From the NCBI GenBank assembly GCA_965203375.1, contig OZ241886.1, positions 2,480,001 through 2,544,000 of the forward strand: DNA of 64,000 nt, in the 5' to 3' direction. Shown in pieces: positions 7,455 through 17,655 of this stretch. The DNA comes from CATQHS01 sp965203375 (GTDB lineage Bacteria > Actinomycetota > Acidimicrobiia > Acidimicrobiales > Aldehydirespiratoraceae). Within the stretch, counting starts at the first letter, position 1. The number at the start of each line of letters is the position of its first letter. Position numbers and translations under genes: made by a program. The notes under the pieces were generated by a model. The model was not told the DNA's origin, did no database searches, and saw only the letters and a program-made list of their open reading frames with translations.

Positions 7455-9589
7455 CCGACCACCAGGGCCGTAGGTTCGAAATGCTCTTGCAGCGGTGTCC
7501 GTGGCTGGCTTGCGCGCTGTTTGTGGGAGTCGCGCTCGTCCATAACGATACCCCCACCCCGCAGGATACAGTCTGGACCGCCCAAGCGACGACACCGGCC
7601 GAGACGACGGTGCAAGACTCGGCTAGATTATTAGGATCTATTGCCCCAGTTGAGGACGATCAAGGTTCGGATAAGGGCTCGATAGTTTTGTCATGGCCTA
7701 ATCTTGGTGATACTTCAATCACTCATTATCAGTATAGATTCAGGAGTGCATCAAAGGCAGGGTACGGTCCGTGGATAGATGTTCCCTTCAACTATGAGAC
7801 CACCACTGTAAATACCATCACCAACCTTAAAACGGATATGGCCTATCATATACGATATCGAGCCTGCAGGCCGACCAAATGCGGAATTGCGAGAGTTAAA
7901 TGGCATGTAAGAGCTTGCAACACGGGCGAATGTAAAGCTAAAAAGCTTCAAATAAGGGTTCCAGTGTTTCCGTCGGATGTTCCCCCTCCACCTGGTTTCT
8001 GGTTCTTAGACGATGACGGCAGTATCCACGAGGGCGCCATTGAGGCACTCGCGGCCGTGGGCGTCGCCCGAGGGTGCCGATACGACCTCTATTGCCCCGA
8101 TGAGGAGGTGACCCGCGGCCAGTTCGCCGCGCTATTGGCGCGGGCCTTTCCCGGCTTGGTCCCCGACGACGCCGACGACTTCTTCGGCGACGACGACGGC
8201 AGCGTCCACGAGGCCGCCGTCAACGGCCTCGCCGCTGCGGGGATCGCGAGCGGCTGCGGGCCGGGCCGTTACTGCCCCGCCGAACCGATGACCCGAGCCC
8301 AGATGGCGACACTGCTGGCCCGGGCCCTCCCCGGTTTGGCTTCCCCCGACCGGGATCATTTCTCCGATGACGACGGGACCGTCCATGAGGTCGCCATCAA
8401 CGCGTTGGCCGAAAACGGCATCGTCTCCGGCTGCGGACCGGGCCGGTACTGCCCCGACGATCCGATGCGGCGCGATCAGGCGGCGACGCTGCTGGCCCGG
8501 GCACTGGACCTGAAGCCGACCCAGCCTGAGCCGAGCCCGTGGCGGCTCGAGCCGGTGGCCGACGGCATCGACGGCGGCCCCACCGACCTCCAAGCCCCAG
8601 ACGGCGACGACCGCTTGTTCCTGGCAACCAAACAGGGGGCGATCCTCATAATCGCCGACGGCGCCCTATTGACCGAACCGTTTCTTGACTTGACCAGCGA
8701 AGTCATGTCCGCGGGCGGCGAACAAGGTCTGCTCGGGATGGCATTCCACCCCCACTACGACACCAGCTTCAGGTTCTATGTCTTTTATACCGACTTAGAC
8801 GGCCATAGCCAAATATATGAGTACCGGACCGACCCCGAGAACCCGAACCAGGCCGACGCTTCCACCGCCCGTCACATCATCACCATCGAACAGACCAACG
8901 CTATACATATGGGCGGACAGCTTCAATTCGGCGCTGACGGCTACCTATACATAGCCGTCGGTGACGACCTGCTCTCTAACAACGGACAGAACCCCAGAAC
9001 AGCGCCGGGAACCATCCTCCGCATAGATATAGACGACGTCGACTCCTACTCGATTCCTGCCGACAACCCCTTCGCCGACGGCCAAGAAGGTCTACCCGAA
9101 GTCTGGGCCTACGGGCTGCGTAACCCCTGGCGATTCAGCTTCGACGGCTCCAACATCTACATCGCTGATGTAGGGCATAATGAACGAGAGGAAATCAACA
9201 TCGTCGACACCTCAAGGGGTGGAATAAACTACGGCTGGCCCATCGTGGGTGATACCCAATGCATCAACTCAAACTCGAACTGCGCCGGACTGTTCACCCC
9301 TCAAATCGAATACTACCGCAACGATGGGTTTGCCGTCATCGGCGGCTACGTATATCGAGGCACCGCCATAGGTGAGATGACCGGCCGATACTTCTACTCC
9401 GACATCAGCGGCCGATGGATCCGCACCTTCGCCTACCAAGACGGCGAGATCACCGAGCACTATGACTGGTCCCAGGCGATCGAAGATCTCGGGCAGGTGT
9501 GGTCATTCGGCAAAGACGGCCACGGAGAGCTCTACGTGCTGACCAGCGACGCCGTCTACAAGATCGCCCCCGCTAGCCTCAACCCATGA
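7451..9589 (+). CDS. Secreted FnIII-SLH-glucose/sorbosone dehydrogenase, array copy 1
   Basis: A 712-residue exported protein. After a hydrophobic N-terminal anchor (LACALFVGVALV, about residues 17-28) come a fibronectin-III-like domain (about 60-165), the linker PPPPGFWF, three SLH-like repeats (about 179-352) and a six-bladed glucose/sorbosone dehydrogenase propeller (about 358-710). Such propellers use PQQ and oxidise aldoses. Landmarks include LLGMAFHPHY, GGQLQFGADGYLYIAVGD and PEVWAYGLRNPWRFSFD. The FnIII part is AT-richer than the flanking genes. Where the other copies have a poly-C run, this one has an interrupted CCCCCACCCC. The start overlaps the aminotransferase stop, and the stop overlaps the next ATG. 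Confidence 0.85.
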   Translation: MTDHQGRRFEMLLQRCPWLACALFVGVALVHNDTPTPQDTVWTAQATTPAETTVQDSARLLGSIAPVEDDQGSDKGSIVLSWPNLGDTSITHYQYRFRSASKAGYGPWIDVPFNYETTTVNTITNLKTDMAYHIRYRACRPTKCGIARVKWHVRACNTGECKAKKLQIRVPVFPSDVPPPPGFWFLDDDGSIHEGAIEALAAVGVARGCRYDLYCPDEEVTRGQFAALLARAFPGLVPDDADDFFGDDDGSVHEAAVNGLAAAGIASGCGPGRYCPAEPMTRAQMATLLARALPGLASPDRDHFSDDDGTVHEVAINALAENGIVSGCGPGRYCPDDPMRRDQAATLLARALDLKPTQPEPSPWRLEPVADGIDGGPTDLQAPDGDDRLFLATKQGAILIIADGALLTEPFLDLTSEVMSAGGEQGLLGMAFHPHYDTSFRFYVFYTDLDGHSQIYEYRTDPENPNQADASTARHIITIEQTNAIHMGGQLQFGADGYLYIAVGDDLLSNNGQNPRTAPGTILRIDIDDVDSYSIPADNPFADGQEGLPEVWAYGLRNPWRFSFDGSNIYIADVGHNEREEINIVDTSRGGINYGWPIVGDTQCINSNSNCAGLFTPQIEYYRNDGFAVIGGYVYRGTAIGEMTGRYFYSDISGRWIRTFAYQDGEITEHYDWSQAIEDLGQVWSFGKDGHGELYVLTSDAVYKIAPASLNP

Positions 9590-11967
9590 CCTCCGATCGA
9601 ACAGCCCACCCGTCTTGCACGCGCGTTGAAATCATGTGCATCGTTATCTGCTTCTTGATCTGTGCGCTAGTCGCCGGACTGTTACCACAAATGGTAATTC
9701 CCCGTACGGCTCATGCTCAGGCCGCGAACAATGCGGCGGTTCCAGGGGAACCGTGTGGGTTGTCGGCTGTGGGTAGGAACGGCTCGGGTTCTGGCGATGG
9801 TTCAATTGTCCTGTCATGGGATGATCCCGGCGACTCTTCAATCAATGGTTATCAGTACCGGCTGAGGACCCCTGATACGTCTGAAGAATACGGCTCGTGG
9901 ATCGACATCCCTGGCAGCGGAGCCTCCACCACCGGCCACACCATCACCGGCCTTAACAACCACACGCGCTATAATGTGCGGCTGCGGGCTGGCAACACAG
10001 CCGGGTGGGGGGCCAGTCGGGTCTATTTTAGTGCTCGGACGACCACGGTTCCTGCCACCACTGCGACATATGTTCCAAGCCGGCCGGTCCTATTGGCCTC
10101 GTCTTTCTACGACGGCACCATTACCATTGCCTGGGATTGCCCGCGGACGCAAGACCAAGTCCTCTGGTACCAATACCGATACAAGATCGGGCCCGGCATG
10201 TGGTCAGACTGGATTACATTGCCACCGACGGACCGCAGCCTTACCCTGGCCGTCCTGGACCGTGACACTCGGCACTACGTGGTTCTGCGAGCCGTCAACA
10301 GCGCGGGCTTCGGCAGCAGCATCTTAGCCTTTCCCCGGGTTCCCCCTCCACCTGGTTTTTGGTTCTCAGACGACGATGGGAGCATCCACGAGGGCGCTAT
10401 TGAGGCCGTCGCCGCCGCGGGCGTCGCCCCGGGTTGCCAGCACAACCTCTATTGCCCTGCCGATTCGATGACCAGGGCCCAGTTCGCTTCCCTCTTGGTA
10501 CGAGCCTTCCCCGATCTGATCCCCGAAGACGCCGAAAACTATTTCAGCGACGACGACGGGACCGTTGACGAGAGTGCCATCAACCGGCTGGCCGCCGCGG
10601 GGATAACCGCGGGCTGTGGGCCCCGGCGGTATTGCCCCGACGATTCGATGACCCGGGCCCAGGCGGCGACGCTGCTGGCCCGGGCCCTCTCCGGCCTGGC
10701 TCCGCCCGACCGGGATCATTTCTCCGACGACGACGGGACCGTCCATGAGATCGCCATCAACGCGTTGGCCGAAAACGGCATCGTCTCCGACTGCGGGGCG
10801 GGCCGGTACTGCCCCGACGATCCGATGCGGCGCGACCAAGCGGCGACACTGCTGGCCCGGGCCCTCAACCTGGAGCCGACCCAGCCGGCACCGAGCCCCT
10901 GGCAACTCGAGTCGGTGGCCGACGGCATCGACGGCGGCCCCACCGACCTTCAGGCCCCAGCCAGCGACGACCGCTTGTTCCTGGCAACCAAACAGGGGGC
11001 GATCCGCATAATCGCCGACGGCGCCTTATTGCTCGAACCGCTCCTCGATTTGACCGGCAAAGTCAATTCCGAGACCGTCGAAGAAGGCCTGCTCGGGCTG
11101 GCCTTCCACCCCCACTACGCCACCAACCACAAGTTCTATGTCTTTTATACCGACTTAGACGGTCACAATCAGGTCTACGAGTACAGGACCGACCCCTCCG
11201 ACCCCAACCGGGCCGACTCCTCCACCGCCCGCCACATCATCACCTTCACCCAGGAATGCCTCTGGCACAATGGCGGACAGCTCCAATTCGGTGCCGACGG
11301 CTACCTATACATAGCCGTCGGCGACGGAGCATGCTTCAATCTTGGCAACAAGCCAGAAACTTTGGACCAAACCCCCCACAACATCCTAGGGACCATCGTT
11401 CGCATAGATGTAGACAATGGTGACCCCTACTCGATTCCTGCCGATAACCCCTTCGCCGACGGCCAAGATGGCCTGCCAGAAGTGTGGGCCTACGGACTGC
11501 GCAACCCCTGGAGATTCAGCTTCGACGGCCCCAACATTTACATCGCTGATGTAGGGCACCACGAACGGGAGGAGATCAACATCGCCGACGTCTCAAGGGG
11601 CGGAATAAACTACGGCTGGCCCATCGTGGGTGATACCCAATGCATCAACTCGAACTCGAACTGCGCCGGACTGTTCACCCCTCAAATCGAATACTATCGC
11701 AACGATGGGTTCGTCGTCATCGGCGGCTACGTATATCGAGGAACTGCCATAGGTGAGATGGTCGGCCGATACTTCTACGCCGACTACACCGGATGGATAC
11801 GCACCTTCGCCTACCAAGACGGCGAGATCACCGAGCACTATGACTGGTCCCAGGCGATCGAAGATCTCGGGCAGGTGTGGTCATTCGGCAAAGACGGCCA
11901 CGGGGAGCTCTACGTGCTGACCAGCGACGCCGTCTACAAGATCGCCCCCACTAGCCTCAACCCATGA
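9586..11967 (+). CDS. Secreted double-FnIII-SLH-glucose/sorbosone dehydrogenase, array copy 2
   Basis: A 793-residue paralogue of copy 1 with two FnIII-like domains (about residues 60-150 and 160-250), then three SLH-like repeats (about 258-430) and the dehydrogenase propeller (about 440-790). The signal peptide is ICFLICALVAGLL followed by an AHA-QA type cleavage site. Its opening MTSDRTAHPSC resembles the start of the class III aminotransferase at 16343 (MTSHRPAHPFL), a trace of how the array grew. Its dehydrogenase half is nearly identical to copy 1, whereas its N-terminal half resembles copy 4. It is coupled to both neighbours by ATGA overlaps. Confidence 0.85.
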   Translation: MTSDRTAHPSCTRVEIMCIVICFLICALVAGLLPQMVIPRTAHAQAANNAAVPGEPCGLSAVGRNGSGSGDGSIVLSWDDPGDSSINGYQYRLRTPDTSEEYGSWIDIPGSGASTTGHTITGLNNHTRYNVRLRAGNTAGWGASRVYFSARTTTVPATTATYVPSRPVLLASSFYDGTITIAWDCPRTQDQVLWYQYRYKIGPGMWSDWITLPPTDRSLTLAVLDRDTRHYVVLRAVNSAGFGSSILAFPRVPPPPGFWFSDDDGSIHEGAIEAVAAAGVAPGCQHNLYCPADSMTRAQFASLLVRAFPDLIPEDAENYFSDDDGTVDESAINRLAAAGITAGCGPRRYCPDDSMTRAQAATLLARALSGLAPPDRDHFSDDDGTVHEIAINALAENGIVSDCGAGRYCPDDPMRRDQAATLLARALNLEPTQPAPSPWQLESVADGIDGGPTDLQAPASDDRLFLATKQGAIRIIADGALLLEPLLDLTGKVNSETVEEGLLGLAFHPHYATNHKFYVFYTDLDGHNQVYEYRTDPSDPNRADSSTARHIITFTQECLWHNGGQLQFGADGYLYIAVGDGACFNLGNKPETLDQTPHNILGTIVRIDVDNGDPYSIPADNPFADGQDGLPEVWAYGLRNPWRFSFDGPNIYIADVGHHEREEINIADVSRGGINYGWPIVGDTQCINSNSNCAGLFTPQIEYYRNDGFVVIGGYVYRGTAIGEMVGRYFYADYTGWIRTFAYQDGEITEHYDWSQAIEDLGQVWSFGKDGHGELYVLTSDAVYKIAPTSLNP

Positions 11968-14116
11968 CCTCCGATCAACCTGCTCATCCCCCACCTGCAA
12001 TGACCGACCACCAGAGCCGTAAATTCAAAATGCTCTTGCTGAGATGTCCGTGGCTGACTTGCGCACTGTTTGCGGGAATCGCGTTCGTCCATAACAATAC
12101 CCCCCCCCGCAGGATGCGGTCCAGACCGCTCAAGCGGCGACACCGTCCAAGACGATGACACAAGATTCGGCTAAATTAGTGGGATCAGTTGCCTCAGTTG
12201 AGGATGATCAAGGTTCGAATAAGGGCTCGATAGTTTTGTCATGGTCTAATCCTGGTAATCCTTCAATCACTCATTATCAGTATCAATTCAGAAGTGCATC
12301 AGAGGTAGGATACGGTCCGTGGATTGATATTCCTGACAGCAGAGCGTCCACTACTGAATATACCATCACCGGCCTTAGAACCAATGCAATATATAATGTA
12401 AGACTTAGAGCCTGTAAGAGATCTGTATGTTGGGATTTCAGTAGTTTATGGCATGTAAGAGTCTGTGAAATGACCGAATCGACCAAATGTGAAGTTACTG
12501 CGATAGGCTACCCAGTGATCGCGCCAACTGTTCCCCCTCCACCTGGTTTCTGGTTCTCAGACGATGACGGCAGCCGCCATGAGGGGGCCATTGAAGCTCT
12601 CGCGGCCGCGAGAATCGCATCTGGGTGCGGACGGCACCTTTATTGCCCCGCTGAGGAGACGACCCGGGGCCAGTTCGCCTCGCTGTTGGCGCGGGCCTTC
12701 CCCGACTTGGTCCCCGACTACACCGGAGACTTCTTCGGCGACGACAACGGCAGCGTCCACGAGGCCGACATCAACAGGCTGGCCGCAGTGGAGATCGCGG
12801 CCGGCTGCGGGCCGAGCCGGTTCTGCCCCGACGACCCGATACGGCGCGACCAAGCGGCGACGCTGCTGGCCCGGGCCCTCCCCGGCCTGGCTCCGCCCGA
12901 ACGGGATCACTTCTCCGACGACGACGGCAGCATCCACGAGATCGCCGTCAACGCCATGGCCGAAAACGGCATCCTCGCCGGCTGCGGGCCGAGCCGGTTC
13001 TGCCCCGACGACCCGATACGGCGCGACCAGGCCGCGACCCTGCTCGCCCGGGTCCTCAACCTGAATCGGGCCGAACCTCAACTAAGCCTGTGGCGGCTCG
13101 AGCTAGTGGCCGACGGGATTGTCGGCGGCGTCACCGACCTGCAGGCCCCCATCGGCGACGACCGGGCATTTCTGGCCACCAGACGAGGGATGATCCGTGT
13201 GATGGCCGACGGCGCCCTTTTACCCGGGCCATTCCTCGACTTGACCAGTAAAATCTCAGGGGGCCTGTTCGGGCTGGCCTTCCACCCCCGCTACGACACC
13301 AACGGCAAGTTCTACGTCTTCTATATTGCCTTAGACGGCAACATCCGAATATACGAGTACCGGGCCGACTCCGAGAACCCCAACCGGGCCGATCCTTCGA
13401 CCGCCCGCCACATCGTCACCATAGAGCGAGACACAAGTACTCACCACGGAGGGCAGCTCCAATTCGGTCCTGATGGCTACCTATACATCGGCATCGGTGA
13501 CAACAACAACCCCGAAAGCAGTCAGAATTTGCAAACCGCGCATGGGACCATCCTCCGCATAGATGTAGACAACGGTGAACCCTACTCCATCCCTGCCGAT
13601 AACCCCTTCGCCGACGGCCAAGATGGCCTACCTGAAGTGTGGGCCTACGGGCTGCGCCATCCTTGGCGATTCAGCTTCGACGGCCCCAATATCTACATCG
13701 CCGACGTGGGAGATGTCCACATTGAGGAGATCAACATCGCCAAGGCTTCCCAGGGTGGAATAAACTACGGCTCGCCGGTCATGGACGGCTCCATATGCGT
13801 CAGTCCAACCTCAAACTGCGCCGGGCTGTTCACTCCTCAAATCGAATACTACCATGCCCAGGGTTTTGCCGTCATCGGCGGCTACGTATACCGAGGCACT
13901 GCCTTACCTGAAATGGTCGGCCGATACTTCTACTCCGACTACACCGGCGCATGGATCCGCACATTCCTCTACAACGACGACGGCGAGGTGACAGAGCACT
14001 ACGACTGGTCCTCAGCAGTCGAAAACGTCGCGCAGATGCAGTCATTCGGCAAAGACGGCCACGGAGAGCTCTACGTGCTGACCGGCTACGCCGTCTACAA
14101 GATCGTCCCCCGCTAG
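11964..14116 (+). CDS. FnIII-SLH-glucose/sorbosone dehydrogenase, array copy 3, poly-C frameshift (OFF)
   Basis: Same architecture as copy 1, but split in two frames. From ATG 11964 or ATG 12000 (MTDHQSRKFKMLLLRCPW) the anchor is read normally. The nine-C run at 12100-12108 then throws the frame off and it stops at 12158. The remainder, including FnIII, three SLH-like repeats and the propeller, reads from ATG 12155, which overlaps that stop (ATGA). One more C would restore one continuous protein of about 717 residues. As written, only a version without signal sequence could be made, by reinitiation. The stop is TAG at 14114, unlike copies 1 and 2. Confidence 0.8.
12100..12108 (+). repeat. Poly-C tract (9 C), out of frame
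   Basis: A run of nine C immediately after the membrane anchor codons of copy 3. The equivalent run in the paralogue at 22417 has ten C and is in frame. Homopolymer tracts of this length are common slippage sites in phase-variable surface genes. Confidence 0.8.
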
Positions 14117-14125
14117 CCTCAGCCC

Positions 14126-16333
14126 ATGATCTCCGATCGCCAGGCCCACCCGTCCTGCAATCGCCTTCAAATGGGTCGGGGCATAGAAATCCCGGCCGGT
14201 TCGGCCAGCATTAGGTCCTGGCCAGCCTCTGGTATTGTCAAGATAGCCCACGGTGCATGCGATGATCGGGAACGGCGCAAGACCCATATGCCTCGTTTGA
14301 CTACTTTACTGGTCTGTGCGCTGATCGCTGGACTATTGTCACAAGTGACAACTCCCGTAGTAGTCCATGCTCAGGCGGCGAGCAATGCGGCGATTCCAAG
14401 AGAACCGTGCATGGTGTCTGCAACCACTGAAGACGTAGTTTCACGGCCAAGACGACCGGTCCTATTGGCCTCGTCTTTCTACAGCGGCACCATTACTGTC
14501 GCATGGGACTGCCCGCGGGCGCAAGACCAAGTCCTCTGGTACCAATACCGCTACAAGATCGGGCCTGGCATGTCGTCAGGCTGGATTAAATTGCCACCGA
14601 CGGCTCGTAGCCTGACCCTGACCGTCCTGGACCGTGACACCCGGCACTACGTGGTTCTGCGAGCCGTCAACAGCGCGGGTCCAGGCAACAGTGTCTTAGC
14701 CTACCCCCGGGTTCCCCCTCCACCTGGTTTCTGGTTCTCCGACGACGGCGGGAGCGTCTACGAGGGCGCTATTGAGGCCGTCGCCGCCGCGGGCATCGCC
14801 CCCGGGTGCCGACACAACCTCTATTGCCCCGCCGATCCGATGACCAGAGGCCAGTTCGCTTCCCTCCTGGTACGAGCCTTCCCCGACCTGATCCCCGACG
14901 ACGCCGAAAACTACTTCTCCGACGACAACGGGACCGTCCACGAGATCGCCATCAACCGGCTGGCCTCCGCGGGTATAACCGCGGGCTGCAAGCCGGGCCG
15001 GTACTGCCCCGCCGATCCGATGCGGCGCGACCAAGCGGCGACGCTGCTGGCCCGGGCCCTCCCCGGCCTGATTCCGCCCAACGGGGATCATTTCTCCGAC
15101 GACGACGGGACCGTCCACGAGATCGCCATCAACGTGTTGGCTGAAAACGGCATCGTCTCCGGCTGCGGGCCGGGCCGGTACTGCCCCGCCGATCCGATGC
15201 GGCGCGATCAGGCGGCGGCGCTGCTGGCCCGGGCCCTCAACCTGGAGACAACCCAGTCGGCACCGAGCCCTTGGCAACTCGAGCCGGTGGCCGACGGCGT
15301 CGACGGCGGCCCCACCGACCTTCAAGCCCCAGCCGGCGACGACCGCCTGTTCTTGACAACCAAACAAGGGGCGATCCGCATAATCGTCGACGGCACCCTA
15401 TTGCCCGAACCGTTTCTCGACTTGTCCCAGCAAGTTATATCCGCGGGCTTCGAACGAGGCATGCTCGGGCTGGCTTTCCACCCTAACTACGGTACCAACC
15501 ACAAGTTCTATGTCTTTTACACCGACTTAGAAGGCCACAGCCAGGTTTATGAGTACCGGACCGACCCCGGCGATCCCAACCGGGCCGACGCCTCCACTGC
15601 CCGCCACATCATCACCATCGAACAAGGCGACCCCCTACATATGAGCGGGCAGCTCCAGTTCCACGCCGACGGCTACCTCTACATATCCGTCGGCGACGAC
15701 AACGCGCTAGCTGTACTAACAACGGAACAGGGCTCCACCCTCAGAATAGATCCCAGAACCGCGCTGGGAACCATCCTCCGTATAGATGTAGACAACAGCG
15801 AACCCTACTCCATCCCAGCCGATAACCCCTTCGCCGACGGCCAAGAACGTCTACCCGAAGTCTGGGCCTACGGGCTGCGCAACCCCTGGAGATTCAGCTT
15901 CGATGGCCCACATATCTACATCGCTGATGTGGGGGGGGACAAATGGGAGGAGATCAACATCGCCGATGTCTCAAGGGGCGGAATCAACTACGGCTGGCCC
16001 GCCATGGAAGGCAGCCGTTGCCGCCAACCAAATTGCGCCGGGCTATTATTCACCCCTCAAATAGAATACGACCACGGCCAGGGACTCGCCGTCATCGGCG
16101 GCTACGTATATCGGGGCACCGCCATAGGCGAGATGGTCGGCCGATACTTCTACTCCGACTACACCGGCGCATGGATCCGCACATTCCTCTACAACGACGG
16201 CCAAGTGGCGGAGCACTACGACTGGTCCTCAGCAGTCGAAAACATCGGGCCGGTGCAGTCATTCGGCAAAGACGGCCACGGAGAGCTCTACGTGCTGACT
16301 GACAACGCCGTCTACAAGATCGTCCCCCGCTAG
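14126..16333 (+). CDS. Secreted FnIII-SLH-glucose/sorbosone dehydrogenase, array copy 4
   Basis: Up to 735 residues from ATG 14126, or about 681 from ATG 14288, where a proper signal peptide begins (MPRLTTLLVCALIAGLL, cleavage near VHAQA). The later start is likely, but MISDRQAHPSC at 14126 matches the array's conserved start block. One FnIII-like domain, three SLH-like repeats and the dehydrogenase propeller follow. The propeller contains an extra loop around residues 525-545. The N-terminal half pairs with copy 2 and the C-terminal half with copy 3 (AWIRTFLYNDG), the reverse of simple gene duplication. The TAG stop lies 9 bases before the aminotransferase ATG. Confidence 0.83.
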   Translation: MISDRQAHPSCNRLQMGRGIEIPAGSASIRSWPASGIVKIAHGACDDRERRKTHMPRLTTLLVCALIAGLLSQVTTPVVVHAQAASNAAIPREPCMVSATTEDVVSRPRRPVLLASSFYSGTITVAWDCPRAQDQVLWYQYRYKIGPGMSSGWIKLPPTARSLTLTVLDRDTRHYVVLRAVNSAGPGNSVLAYPRVPPPPGFWFSDDGGSVYEGAIEAVAAAGIAPGCRHNLYCPADPMTRGQFASLLVRAFPDLIPDDAENYFSDDNGTVHEIAINRLASAGITAGCKPGRYCPADPMRRDQAATLLARALPGLIPPNGDHFSDDDGTVHEIAINVLAENGIVSGCGPGRYCPADPMRRDQAAALLARALNLETTQSAPSPWQLEPVADGVDGGPTDLQAPAGDDRLFLTTKQGAIRIIVDGTLLPEPFLDLSQQVISAGFERGMLGLAFHPNYGTNHKFYVFYTDLEGHSQVYEYRTDPGDPNRADASTARHIITIEQGDPLHMSGQLQFHADGYLYISVGDDNALAVLTTEQGSTLRIDPRTALGTILRIDVDNSEPYSIPADNPFADGQERLPEVWAYGLRNPWRFSFDGPHIYIADVGGDKWEEINIADVSRGGINYGWPAMEGSRCRQPNCAGLLFTPQIEYDHGQGLAVIGGYVYRGTAIGEMVGRYFYSDYTGAWIRTFLYNDGQVAEHYDWSSAVENIGPVQSFGKDGHGELYVLTDNAVYKIVPR

Positions 16334-16342
16334 CCTCAGCCC

Positions 16343-17572
16343 ATGACCTCCCATCGCCCGGCCCACCCGTTCCTGCACGCCTTCGCCTGCCCGGCCAAGC
16401 CCGAGGCCGACTTCGTGAACATCGTCCGGGGCCGGGGGTCGGTGGTCTACGACGATGCGGGCAAGGACTACATCGACGCCCTGGCCAGCCTCTGGTACTG
16501 CCAGATCGGCCACGGCCGAGCCGAGATGACCGAGGCGGTCACCGCGCAGATGGAGCGCCTGGCCGCCTACCAGACCTTCGACCCGTTCACCAACGAGCCC
16601 GCGGCCCGGCTGGCGGAGATGGTCGCCGAGCGCTCCCCGCTGCCCGACGGGCGGGTCTTCTTGGGCTGCTCGGGGTCCGAGGCAGTGGACACCGCCCTGA
16701 AGCTGGCCCGCCTCGTCGCCCAGCGCCGGGGCGAGCCCGACCGGCAGGTGATCATCAAGCGGGCCCACGGCTACCACGGCACCAACTTCGGCGGCACCTC
16801 CGCCCAGGGCATCGCCCCCAACCGAGAAGGCTGGGGCGACCTCGTGCCCCACTTCGCGGAGGTCCCCAACGACGACATCGAGGCCGTGGCCACCGCTTTC
16901 GCCCGCCACGGCGAGCGGGTGGCCGCGGTGATAGCCGAGCCGGTGCAGGGCGGCGGCGGCATACACCCGCCCCCCGACGGCTACCTGGAGGGGATGCGGC
17001 GGCTCTGCGACCGGCACGGGGCGCTGATGATCCTCGACGAGGTGATCTGCGGGTTCGGCCGCACCGGCGAGTGGTTCGGGGCCCAGACCTTCGGCGTGAC
17101 CCCCGATTTGATGACCTTCGCCAAGGGCGTCACCTCGGGCTACCTGCCCCTCAGCGGGGTGATCGCCTCGCGCCGGGTGTGCGAGGCCATAGAGGAGCCC
17201 GGCTTCGTGCTGCGCACCGGCTACACCTACTCGGGCCATCCCACCGCGGCCGCGGCGGCCATCCGCAACCTCGAGATCATCAAGGACGAGAGCCTGGTGG
17301 AGCGGGCCCGCCATGTGGGCCGGGCGCTGACCGAGGGGCTCGACGCCCTGGCCGGCGACGGGCTGATCGCCTCTCACCGGGGTGTGGGCGCGGTGCGGGG
17401 CGCGATGCTGGACCGGGACGCGGCCCCGGTGCGGGCCGACATGCTGGAGCGGGGCGTGATAGTGCGGCCCATCGGCAACCTGCTGGCCCTGTGCCCGCCG
17501 CTGGTCATCACCGACGACGAGATCGGCCGGGTCATCGACACCATGGCCGCCTCGCTGCGGGCGGTGAGCTGA
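16343..17572 (+). CDS. Class III PLP aminotransferase (omega-amino acid:pyruvate type)
   Basis: A 409-residue fold-type I PLP enzyme that moves amino groups from terminal amines such as beta-alanine, taurine, putrescine or GABA to pyruvate or a similar oxo acid. Visible signatures are GCSGSEAVDTALKLAR (PLP phosphate), HGYHGTNFGG, EPVQGGGGIHPP, LDEVICGFGRTG with the PLP-ring Asp, and the Schiff-base lysine in TFAKGVTSGYLPL. Exact substrate is not readable. The start codon region served as the breakpoint for expansion of the upstream dehydrogenase array. After the stop, bases 17597-17645 contain an imperfect second copy of the gene's last codons. Confidence 0.85.
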   Translation: MTSHRPAHPFLHAFACPAKPEADFVNIVRGRGSVVYDDAGKDYIDALASLWYCQIGHGRAEMTEAVTAQMERLAAYQTFDPFTNEPAARLAEMVAERSPLPDGRVFLGCSGSEAVDTALKLARLVAQRRGEPDRQVIIKRAHGYHGTNFGGTSAQGIAPNREGWGDLVPHFAEVPNDDIEAVATAFARHGERVAAVIAEPVQGGGGIHPPPDGYLEGMRRLCDRHGALMILDEVICGFGRTGEWFGAQTFGVTPDLMTFAKGVTSGYLPLSGVIASRRVCEAIEEPGFVLRTGYTYSGHPTAAAAAIRNLEIIKDESLVERARHVGRALTEGLDALAGDGLIASHRGVGAVRGAMLDRDAAPVRADMLERGVIVRPIGNLLALCPPLVITDDEIGRVIDTMAASLRAVS

Positions 17573-17655
17573 CGGTCACCTCGACAACGTCCAGGGAGCA
17601 GACCTCGGCGCCTCGCTGCGAACAGCGAACGAGGCGGTGGGCTGAGGCAACTAGG

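Noticed and set aside
12155..14116. Separate intact gene starting at ATG 12155
   Set aside because: The preceding 155 bases encode the matching anchor in another frame, and the break lies in a C-run that is one base longer in the paralogue, so this is one split gene.
7451..16342. Insertion sequence or transposon carrying the dehydrogenase array
   Set aside because: No transposase, terminal inverted repeats or target-site duplication was found. The chimeric starts fit tandem duplication instead.
17573..17655. Small gene between the class III aminotransferase and tag
   Set aside because: The segment is an imperfect copy of the aminotransferase's last codons and offers no supported start.
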